Positions 14,801 through 20,771 of a DNA stretch of 20,771 bases are shown piece by piece (position 1 is the first letter of the stretch; every line of letters begins with the position of its first letter). The notes below the pieces were generated by a model. The model was not told the DNA's origin. It saw only the letters and a list, made by a program, of their open reading frames with translations, and did no database searches. The position numbers were made by a program, and so were the translations under genes. Source of the DNA: Verrucomicrobiota bacterium. Lineage in GTDB: Bacteria; Verrucomicrobiota; Verrucomicrobiia; Opitutales; Opitutaceae. The stretch is from contig JAEWIY010000015.1 in the NCBI GenBank assembly GCA_023386835.1, forward strand, positions 1 to 20,771, written 5' to 3'.

Positions 14801-15637
14801 CGCCGTTATGCGCTGCAGATTCTCCACCGCGTGGGTGATGCCGCGGCGACTCCGGTTTTCATCCAGCTGCTCGAGGAGCCGGAATTCCGCTCCGCTGCGC
14901 TGCCATTCCTTGGCCGGCGGGATGAAGCTGAAGTCGCGGAGGCGCTGCTCCGGCATCTGGAACAGTTCAACGAGGCCCAACGTTCCGTGGCCCTGGGCAC
15001 ATTGACCTCGCGGCCCGGGTTCGCGGAGAAGTTGTTGCAGGCGGTGCAGGCGGGCACGGTCCCGAAGCAGCGGATCAACGCGCTGCACATCCGCCAGATG
15101 CGGGCCCTTCGTCAAGAAACCGTGGATACACTCGTTGACGAGGTTTGGGGCGCCGTCGGAGAGAGCTCCGCGGACGCGCAGGCCACGATCGCGCGGCTGA
15201 AGACCACCTATGGTGAGGCGCCGCTCTGGGCCTTCAGCGCGGAGCGGGGCAAGATGTTGTACCAACAACTCTGTGCCGCGTGCCATGCGTTGGACGGACA
15301 GGGCGGGGCGCTCGGCCCCGAACTCACCGGTTCGTGGCGCAATGGCGTCGATTACTTCCTCGAGAACATCGTCGATCCGAATGCGGTGATCGGCATCGAT
15401 TACCAGCTAAACCTGCTCACGCTCCGCGATGGCAGCGTTGTGTCGGGCATGCTCGAGCGCGAAACGGATACACTCTGGGTTATCCGGACGATCAGTGAAA
15501 CGGTTCGGGTGCCCAAGGCGGACGTGGTGGATCGCCAGGTGCTTGAGCAATCCTTGATGCCACCGGGTCTGTTGGAGGCGCTTAGTGAGCGTGAGATGAT
15601 CGAGTTGCTGAAGTATCTCACCCAGCGCCGCGAGTGA
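11840..15637 (+). CDS. DUF1080 / dehydrogenase-like propeller / HEAT / CxxCH cytochrome fusion protein
   Basis: This 1265-residue exported protein joins four parts. Residues 1-38 are a basic then hydrophobic signal or anchor segment. Residues about 43-248 are a DUF1080 (3-keto-disaccharide hydrolase type, lectin-like fold) domain beginning ALFDGETLQGW. Residues about 316-690 are a PVC membrane-bound-dehydrogenase-like propeller with DTHETLNSF (434-442), GGHSHVG (H585, H587) and NRTNGRIYRL. Residues about 700-1110 are helical HEAT-like repeats. The tail carries the heme c site CAACH (1145-1149) with VDPNAVIGIDY and SLMPPGLL. The reading frame is open 645 bp further upstream inside the oxidoreductase gene, but ATG 11840 gives the ATGA overlap and the export signal, so I chose it. 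A likely role is oxidation and cleavage of a glycoside in the periplasm with electrons leaving through heme. It is a paralogue of the protein at 5990, which lacks the DUF1080 part. Confidence 0.92.
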   Translation: MKTLAGAGSGLGRDVRRRARIGLVAGWALALALTVARGERSAPRALFDGETLQGWTGNTEVWRVEDGAITGEIPPDRPLKKNEFLFWEGELADFELTLEFRLSGHPSANSGIQIRSQRLPDGDAAGLQADLDMGAQWLGRIYDEHGRALLVERGTHVSIAPDGRRWVDTWAPPESFQRLFKPDDWNTYRITAKASHLEIWVNGERVSALDDHQLDAAEFTGSLALQLHSGPGPVKLQFRNLQLVHLGQTEAPTTVPAYSNAAPPPPSDDRLVEGDPGDRRWFASPVLWHLQSNPAEPRPHVSADARHVVENLKLMPGFRAELVAAEPDVHQPIAFAIDERGRLWVAEAYGYPVKLPNGQGQDRILIFADEDGDGSFETRKVFAEGLNLVSGLEVGFGGVFVGAAPELLFIPDRDRDDRPDGPPEVLLDGWGFQDTHETLNSFTWGPDGWLYGNQGVFVQSRVGRPGTSAEERQSLRAAVWRYHPVRRTFEVYSHGGSNQWGIDFNLDGHLFLTHCRSFHGGGGTTYAIRNGHFWNQTNSDYPDFISNHAPDFAPGMKNLLPASARYDSGEGGAGKPGTTAVYGGHSHVGTMIYLGDNWPEIYRDHLFTHNLHGRQINHQHNVRRGSGYETFHAGYDLLFSPDLSYLPVDLQYGPDGAVYVIDWCDEQHCHHPLPEAWNRTNGRIYRLAWAATDQRRRVDLGVMSDRQLAELHTHRNEWFVRTARRLLQERASSRVLEAVALEQLRTLLRSPESRTARLRALWTLHVTGALQPGELREALRDPEDVVRAWAVTLGTEVPGRLTLTADELAVVAQQDESAHVRLAVASTLPLVAPDDVWRIGAALASHPGDVHDRFLPKMIWFGLARVARSNVARALALANETPLPTLADSIRWFIAGTPQGREQWARGLAEAPAEDAARQLRLFGFALETQTGLAAPAAWPRIVERFANSPERPVRQVTETLSAVFGDETVRARMRRALADRAAAPEERRYALQILHRVGDAAATPVFIQLLEEPEFRSAALPFLGRRDEAEVAEALLRHLEQFNEAQRSVALGTLTSRPGFAEKLLQAVQAGTVPKQRINALHIRQMRALRQETVDTLVDEVWGAVGESSADAQATIARLKTTYGEAPLWAFSAERGKMLYQQLCAACHALDGQGGALGPELTGSWRNGVDYFLENIVDPNAVIGIDYQLNLLTLRDGSVVSGMLERETDTLWVIRTISETVRVPKADVVDRQVLEQSLMPPGLLEALSEREMIELLKYLTQRRE

Positions 15638-15644
15638 TGGGAAA

Positions 15645-15660
15645 CCGCCGGAGCCGGCGG
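15645..15660 (+). terminator. GC-rich hairpin just after the fusion gene
   Basis: CCGCCG-GAGC-CGGCGG (15645-15660) forms a 6-bp stem with a 4-nt loop, starting 8 nt after the stop codon at 15635-15637. No T run follows, so it may end or protect the transcript, but an intrinsic terminator is not shown. Confidence 0.35.
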
Positions 15661-15668
15661 CGTCCACG

Positions 15669-15704
15669 ACGTTGAGCGTCTCCTTGCTTCACATCGCTCA
15701 ACGT
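15669..15704. promoter_or_regulatory. Perfect 10-bp dyad upstream of the LacI-family gene
   Basis: ACGTTGAGCG (15669-15678) and its exact reverse complement CGCTCAACGT (15695-15704) are separated by 16 bp and end 21 bp before the regulator's ATG. The arm centres are 26 bp apart. The position suits an operator, possibly for autoregulation. It could also be a stem-loop in the mRNA leader, or a terminator of the previous gene, though no T run follows. Confidence 0.5.
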
Positions 15705-15725
15705 GAATGATCGACTGCGATTGGC

Positions 15726-16793
15726 ATGGAAGCACGCCCCACGCTCCAAGACATCGCACGCCTGGCTGGAGTTGGCAAAGCCACCGTCTCCCTAGCGTTG
15801 CGCGATCACCCCAAGATCTCGGCCGCCACCCGCGCGCGCGTAAAGGCGGTCGCCGAAAAGCTGCGCTACCGCCCCGATCCCGCCTTGGCCCGCATCGCCG
15901 CCCACCGGTGGAAGACGCGTGAGCATCCATCGGAGTGCGTGATGGCGTACGTGACGATGCAGCATCCGTGGACGGGCTCGGAACCGCTTTCCGACATGCG
16001 GGTAGCGGCGGTCGAGCACGGCGATCGGATGGGGTATCATGTCGAAACGTTCCGCCTCGAGGAATATGGAAGCGCCGCGCAGTTGGGGCGGGTGCTGTTC
16101 CATCGCGGGATTCGCGGCGTTTTGATCGGACAGATCCTGCGGGACGATTTTGTAGATGCGTTCCCGTGGGAGCACTTCGCCAGCGTCGGCTGCCACGTGG
16201 GTTACGTGCAGCCGCCGGTAAACGTCGTGCTGCCGGATTTCCATCACGCGATCGTGCGAATCTGGCGGGAGGTGGTGGCGGCCGGTTATCGGCGCATCGG
16301 TGTCGCCATGCTGCGCGAGATGCAGGCGGTGGACCTCTTCGACAAGGTTTCCGCGGCACTCTTCTGCCAGGCGCGGCTGACGCCGGATTTCGCGCCGATT
16401 CCCGTGCAACACTTCGAACTCGGCGCTCGCGCCGAATTTGAGCAGTGGTACCGCAGAGAAAAGCCGGATGTCGTCTTGGGCTTCAATGATACCGTCCGCT
16501 GGTGGCTGCACGACATCGGCGCCAAGGTCCCGGATAGGGTGGCGTTTGTCAGTTTGGACGTGCGACCGTCGGACTTGGTCAACTCACCGCGGATCGCCGG
16601 CATGAATCCGGATTACGCATTGATCGGACGGACCGCGGTCGAACAGCTCGACCTGTTGCTGCGCACAAATCAACACGGGCTGCCGGAACGTCCCTTGTCT
16701 GTCCACGTGCCTTCCCAGTGGTTGCCCGGAGAGACGCTGCCGCCCGCCAAACAATCGGGTTCTCGCCGGCAGCTGGCTGAGGTGACGCCCTGA
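15726..16793 (+). CDS. LacI-family transcriptional regulator
   Basis: This 355-residue protein has a typical LacI layout. The helix-turn-helix lies at residues about 6-25 (TLQDIARLAGVGKATVSLAL), followed by SAATRARVKAVAEKLRYRPD leading to the hinge near 50-60. The effector-binding periplasmic-binding-like domain runs from about 70 to 335 and includes PDVVLGFNDTVRWWL and VAFVSLDVRP. The hinge reads YRPDPALARIAAHRW instead of the textbook YxPNxxAR form. ATG 15726 gives the complete DNA-binding domain and no Shine-Dalgarno sequence precedes it. It probably senses a sugar. It is encoded directly upstream of the TonB-dependent receptor on the same strand, so the receptor and perhaps the preceding fusion unit are likely targets; this is inferred from order alone. 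Confidence 0.92.
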   Translation: MEARPTLQDIARLAGVGKATVSLALRDHPKISAATRARVKAVAEKLRYRPDPALARIAAHRWKTREHPSECVMAYVTMQHPWTGSEPLSDMRVAAVEHGDRMGYHVETFRLEEYGSAAQLGRVLFHRGIRGVLIGQILRDDFVDAFPWEHFASVGCHVGYVQPPVNVVLPDFHHAIVRIWREVVAAGYRRIGVAMLREMQAVDLFDKVSAALFCQARLTPDFAPIPVQHFELGARAEFEQWYRREKPDVVLGFNDTVRWWLHDIGAKVPDRVAFVSLDVRPSDLVNSPRIAGMNPDYALIGRTAVEQLDLLLRTNQHGLPERPLSVHVPSQWLPGETLPPAKQSGSRRQLAEVTP

Positions 16794-17175
16794 TTCGAGA
16801 CTTGGGCCGGCGCCGGCCGCACACGTGAGGCGGGCGTCAGCGGGTCGTGCCGAGCTCGAGGCGGGCCGGGAGAAGGGTGTATTCACGGAACTGGTACAGT
16901 ATCGTGGGACTCAGTGTGGAACGGGTTTACCCGGGCGTGCGTTGTCTGTCGGATCGCCCGCTATTCTGTATCTGCAGCCAGTGCCATTCCCCCTCTCTAT
17001 GGCAACCTGCGCACCTGCCCGCCTGCCTCCCGCCGTGGCTTACCTCCTGTCGGACGCTCCTCCGTGCTCTCGGTGCCGGATCCCCGGTGCTCGGGCACGG
17101 ATTGTAAACGCATCACGAACATGTGGCCGCGGCGGCGGTGGACGGTCCCCGAACCAAGCACCAACCCCGTTCCTT
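16794..17175 (+). promoter_or_regulatory. Leader region of the TonB-dependent receptor gene
   Basis: This 382-bp gap contains no convincing gene. It starts with a perfect 14-bp palindrome, GGCCGGCGCCGGCC (16805-16818), 12 bases after the regulator's stop; it may act as a terminator stem but no T run follows. CGGGT-TT-ACCCG (16922-16933) is a short dyad. TTGTAAACGCATCACG (17102-17117) has a left half resembling LacI-type half-sites and a degenerate right half. TTGTCT (16942-16947) and TATTCT (16962-16967) resemble promoter boxes, but the 14-bp spacer is too short. No Shine-Dalgarno sequence precedes the receptor ATG. Confidence 0.35.
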
Positions 17176-20100
17176 ATGATCCCTTCAGCCCCTCGGCTTG
17201 CCCGGCGCGTGCTTGCGCGTCCGGTCTTCTCGCACGTCCTCTCTGCCGGGACGCTGCTCGTTTTCTCCAGTGCCGGCTTTGCTCAGGCGGTGGCTCCCGC
17301 CCAGGAAGACGACACGGTCGTATTGAGTCCGTTTGTGGTGGATACAACCCAGGACCGCGGTTACGCGGCCACCAGCACGCTCGCCGGTACCCGCCTGCGG
17401 ACCAGCCTCGCCGACATCGGTTCATCGATCTCCGTCCTGACAAAGGAGTTCCTGCGCGACGTAAACGCGACCGACAACGAGAGTGCGTTGCTCTACGCAC
17501 TGAACACCGAAGTCGGTGGCCCTCGCGGCAACTTCTCCGGCGGTGTTTCGGTCTCGACGCAGAACACGAACGAGCTGGCGCTGTTCTCCAATCCCAGCGG
17601 CAACACCCGCGTGCGCGGCCTCACCTCCGCGGACAACACCCGGAACTACTTCCTCTCCGACATCCCGTGGGACGGCTACACCGTCTCCCGCGTCGACCTG
17701 CAGCGTGGGCCCAACGCGATCCTCTTCGGCCTCGGCAGCCCGGCGGGTGTCGTCAACACGACGATCGACTCCGCGGAGTTTCGAAACGCCGGTGAACTGA
17801 ACGCGGATTTCGATCAGTTCGGCAGCCTGCGCGTCGCGTTTAAATACAACCAGGTGCTGATCGACGGGCAGCTGGCGGCGCGAGTGGCGGTGCTGCACAA
17901 CGAGAAGAAATTCCGGCAGGATCCCGCGTTCGCCGACGACAAGCGGTTGTTTGGCGCGCTGACGTACCGACCCGCGGCGCTCAACCGTAACGGCATGACG
18001 TTCGAGATCTCGGGCAACTACGAACACGGCTCGATCGACTCGAACCGCCCGCGTATCCTGCCTCCGCTCGACCAACTCAGCGCCTGGTGGGATCCGGTCA
18101 GCAGCGGCGGCCTGAACAAGCAGGTCTTTAATCCGCTCCTCACGCGTCAGTTGACCGACCAGAATTCCGAACAGTTCCTGCCCTCACTCGGTGGATACCG
18201 CAGTGCGGCGCTCGTCTCCGTTCCGGTGGGCAACATGTTCGGATTCGAGACGCCTTCGCGATACCTCGCCCGCCGTCCGGATGGCACGATCATTGAAAGT
18301 GTTGATGCGACCGGTGGCGACGGTCCGTTCCCGCAGAGCAACGCTTACGGCCGCGTGACGATGCGGCGTTACGACGAGTGGGCGGCCGCGGCGGGACTGC
18401 CCTTCGCGGGGTCCGGTGGCTATCTGCCCGCCACGATGACCGATCCCACGGTCTTCGACTTCTACAACAAGTTGATGGACGGCCCCAACAAGGGTGAATG
18501 GTCCGATTGGGATGTGTTCGACGTCAGCCTCACGCAGACCTTCCTGAACGACAACCTCGGTTACCAACTGTCGGCGTTCAAACAGGACATGGATGGCGGC
18601 CAATGGGCGGCGCTCGGCTGGCAGAATCGCATCATGATGGACGTCAACACACACAATCTCGACGGCACGCCGAACCCGAATGTCGGTCGCGCGTTCATCG
18701 AGGAGGAGCTGCGGGACTCCAATCGCACGTATGTGTCGGATCGTGACGCCTGGCGCGCGCAGGGCTTTGCGCAGTTCGACTTCGACGAGCGTAGCGACAG
18801 CTTCTGGGCGCGCTTGCTCGGTCAGCATCGGTTGACGGCCTCCTACAGCGAGGAAGGGCAGAAGCGCGACGACCGTTCGATCAAGGGGTGGAACCTGGAC
18901 ACGCCGTCGATGGCGAATTTCACGGACCACCCGTGGCTGGAGGGGAGTGGAGCCATCAATACAGCGTTTCGTTACTACCTGAGCGATGACCTGCGCGGCG
19001 CCTCCTCCTCGCGCGGGGCGGGGCTGAGCAATATCGCGATGCCCTTCATCACGAGCCGTGGTGGGGTCATGCCCGTCCGCTACTTCGACAACACCTGGAT
19101 TGCCGGACCTGAGGTCGATCCGGGCGCGTTCTGGCAGAGCCCGGACGTGAACGACGAAAGCGAGACCCGGCTGACCCAGGCCAGCAATCCCGCGAACTAT
19201 CGCGGCTGGACGACCCGGGACGTGAACGTCGTCACCTTCTTCTCCGAAGGCACGACGCACAATGGGCTGAGCCCGCGCGACTACCTGACGAGCTACGCCC
19301 GTTTGAGCGAGTTCGACGTGGAGTCACTCACCGGCGTGTGGCAGGCGTACTTCTGGGATCGTTCGATCATCGGCACGTACGGTTACCGCAAGGACAAGGC
19401 GCGCTCCTACCTGCTGGAGTCCGGGTATCGCGCCAACAACTACCGGGCCGACACCCAGTCGGCCGACCTCGATCCGTCACGGTACAACTACGACAACCCG
19501 AACGGGAACGTGAACGAGTTGGAGACAACGACGCGCAACTGGAGTGTGGCCATGCACGTCAACCGGCTCCTCGGCACGCGGGACTTCCTGCCGCTCAACG
19601 TCAGCCTCTACTACAACAAGGGCGAGAACTTCGCCCCGCTGGCCGGGCGCATCGATGCGTTTCGCGAGAGCCTGCCGCCGCCCGCCGGCGAGACGGAGGA
19701 GTACAGCGTGATGCTCGCGACGAAGGACCAGAAGTACATGCTGCGCGCGACGAAGTTCGAGACGAGCGTGACCAACGCGAGTTCCACCGGCTCCATCGGC
19801 AACATGTGGGCGCTCGAGCAGACGCTCGGTTTCACCGCCAACATGATGCGCGACTTCCGGTCGGGCCGCGTGCCGTGGGCCAATCACAGCGACGATGCGG
19901 CAGTCGTGAACCGGCTGCAGAATCAGATCGCCCCAGCCTGGTTCCAGTTCGAGCGCGACCTGCGCGACACGTTTCCGCAGTACGTCACGGCGTGGATGGG
20001 ACCCAACACGCCCTTCGGCACCGATAGTAATGAGAATGTCAGTACGCAGGCCCCCGGCGGCTTTTCCTACACGGAGGACTCGATCTCGAAAGGATATGAG

Positions 20101-20771
20101 TTCGAGTTCCTGGCGAATCCCACGCCCAACTGGCGCTTGATGCTGAACGCCGCGCGGACCAAGGCCGTGCGCGACCAGGTGCCGGGCGTCGCCTTTCGCT
20201 CGGTCGCTTCCTACATTGACAATGTGTACATGAACACTGATGTCGGCCTCGCGCCGGTCTGGTGGCATCAGAACACGTTCGGTGGCCGGGAAATCGGGCC
20301 GTATGCGTCGTTCCGTCCAGACTGGCTGCGCCTGAGCGCCCTCAACGGCCAGGTGCAGCCGGAGGTCCGCAAATGGCGCGCCAATCTCGTGACAAGCTAC
20401 GACTTCAACGAAGGCGTGCTCGACGGTTTTGGTGTCGGTGGTGCCTATCGCTGGGAAGACCGCTCAATCATCGCGTACGCGCCGATCAAGAATGAGGACG
20501 GCTCCAGCGGAGTGAACCTGAACGCGCCGTTCTACGCGCCCTCGAATGAGTTTGTGGACGTATGGTTCAGCTACCGCCGCAAACTCACGGACCGCATCAA
20601 TTGGCGGATCCAGCTGAACATCTACAATCTGTTCGGCAAAAACGAACTGGTGCCGGTGAATGCCAGCGTGGACGCCGCGCGCGTGCCCGATTGGGAGAGC
20701 ATCACACCGACAACGGAGATCCCGATGCGGGCTTCCGCGTTCACGATCCGCGAGGGTCGCAGCTGGACAAT
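17176..20771 (+). CDS. TonB-dependent outer-membrane receptor (3' end beyond the window)
   Basis: The open frame from ATG 17176 runs to the window end without a stop, giving 1198 complete codons. Residues 1-36 are a signal peptide (cleaved after AGFA). VVLSPFVVD (48-56) sits where a TonB-box-like or conserved N-terminal motif is expected. The plug domain spans about 60-205, with TSLADIGSSISVLTKEFL and VDLQRGPNAILFGLGSPAG. The rest is a large beta barrel with many aromatic and amphipathic strands. The final residues, FTIREGRSWT, match the usual last strand, so only a few residues should be missing. It should import a glycan, glycoside or another large nutrient using TonB energy. No SusD gene is seen nearby in this window, which is usual for Opitutaceae-type receptors. 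A LacI-family regulator lies directly upstream. Confidence 0.92.
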   Translation, partial: MIPSAPRLARRVLARPVFSHVLSAGTLLVFSSAGFAQAVAPAQEDDTVVLSPFVVDTTQDRGYAATSTLAGTRLRTSLADIGSSISVLTKEFLRDVNATDNESALLYALNTEVGGPRGNFSGGVSVSTQNTNELALFSNPSGNTRVRGLTSADNTRNYFLSDIPWDGYTVSRVDLQRGPNAILFGLGSPAGVVNTTIDSAEFRNAGELNADFDQFGSLRVAFKYNQVLIDGQLAARVAVLHNEKKFRQDPAFADDKRLFGALTYRPAALNRNGMTFEISGNYEHGSIDSNRPRILPPLDQLSAWWDPVSSGGLNKQVFNPLLTRQLTDQNSEQFLPSLGGYRSAALVSVPVGNMFGFETPSRYLARRPDGTIIESVDATGGDGPFPQSNAYGRVTMRRYDEWAAAAGLPFAGSGGYLPATMTDPTVFDFYNKLMDGPNKGEWSDWDVFDVSLTQTFLNDNLGYQLSAFKQDMDGGQWAALGWQNRIMMDVNTHNLDGTPNPNVGRAFIEEELRDSNRTYVSDRDAWRAQGFAQFDFDERSDSFWARLLGQHRLTASYSEEGQKRDDRSIKGWNLDTPSMANFTDHPWLEGSGAINTAFRYYLSDDLRGASSSRGAGLSNIAMPFITSRGGVMPVRYFDNTWIAGPEVDPGAFWQSPDVNDESETRLTQASNPANYRGWTTRDVNVVTFFSEGTTHNGLSPRDYLTSYARLSEFDVESLTGVWQAYFWDRSIIGTYGYRKDKARSYLLESGYRANNYRADTQSADLDPSRYNYDNPNGNVNELETTTRNWSVAMHVNRLLGTRDFLPLNVSLYYNKGENFAPLAGRIDAFRESLPPPAGETEEYSVMLATKDQKYMLRATKFETSVTNASSTGSIGNMWALEQTLGFTANMMRDFRSGRVPWANHSDDAAVVNRLQNQIAPAWFQFERDLRDTFPQYVTAWMGPNTPFGTDSNENVSTQAPGGFSYTEDSISKGYEFEFLANPTPNWRLMLNAARTKAVRDQVPGVAFRSVASYIDNVYMNTDVGLAPVWWHQNTFGGREIGPYASFRPDWLRLSALNGQVQPEVRKWRANLVTSYDFNEGVLDGFGVGGAYRWEDRSIIAYAPIKNEDGSSGVNLNAPFYAPSNEFVDVWFSYRRKLTDRINWRIQLNIYNLFGKNELVPVNASVDAARVPDWESITPTTEIPMRASAFTIREGRSWT

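Noticed and set aside
16914..17795. 293-residue plus-strand frame overlapping the receptor start
   Set aside because: It is in another frame from the receptor, which has a signal peptide, plug domain and barrel through to the window end. The sequence is Arg-, Pro- and Ser-rich without motifs.

Overview
The window is GC-rich and densely coding. It most likely comes from a verrucomicrobial bacterium of the Opitutaceae type (PVC superphylum). The evidence is two long proteins ending in a PVC-type CxxCH cytochrome domain, a large TonB-dependent receptor with no SusD partner beside it and an N-terminal VVLSPFVV motif, a XylR-like regulator (sugar-binding domain plus AraC helix-turn-helix), and start codons that mostly lack a Shine-Dalgarno sequence. 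The taxon is inferred from gene families, not from a marker gene.

Layout. (1) 47-505, minus: GNAT acetyltransferase. (2) 710-3157, plus: alpha-L-rhamnosidase-like (GH78-type) enzyme without a signal peptide, convergent with (3) 3177-4535, minus: an MFS sugar transporter. (4) 4725-8971, plus: a two-gene unit joined by an ATGA overlap, a secreted seven-motif FG-GAP/VCBS protein followed by a membrane-bound-dehydrogenase-like propeller, HEAT and cytochrome c protein. (5) 9082-10290, minus: XylR/AraC-type regulator. (6) A 428-base intergenic region holding a 217-bp element bounded by 31-bp inverted repeats. (7) 10719-15637, plus: a Gfo/Idh/MocA oxidoreductase joined by a second ATGA overlap to a 1265-residue fusion of a DUF1080 (3-keto-disaccharide hydrolase type) domain, a dehydrogenase-like propeller, HEAT-like repeats and a CxxCH cytochrome. 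(8) 15726-16793, plus: LacI-family regulator with a perfect 10-bp dyad upstream. (9) 17176-20771, plus: TonB-dependent receptor, cut by the window end within its last few residues.

Taken together this looks like a carbohydrate-use region. The receptor would bring glycans or glycosides across the outer membrane. The two exported multidomain proteins could oxidise and cleave sugars in the periplasm and pass electrons to cytochrome c. The MFS transporter and the GH78-like hydrolase would handle products in the cytoplasm, and two sugar-responsive regulators would control expression. The most interesting part is the Gfo/Idh plus DUF1080-propeller-cytochrome pair. It has the parts expected for a 3-keto-glycoside route, oxidation followed by cleavage, with cleavage and electron-transfer domains in one polypeptide. 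That function is inferred; the domain order is read directly from the sequence.

No rRNA, tRNA, CRISPR array, transposase or phage gene was seen.
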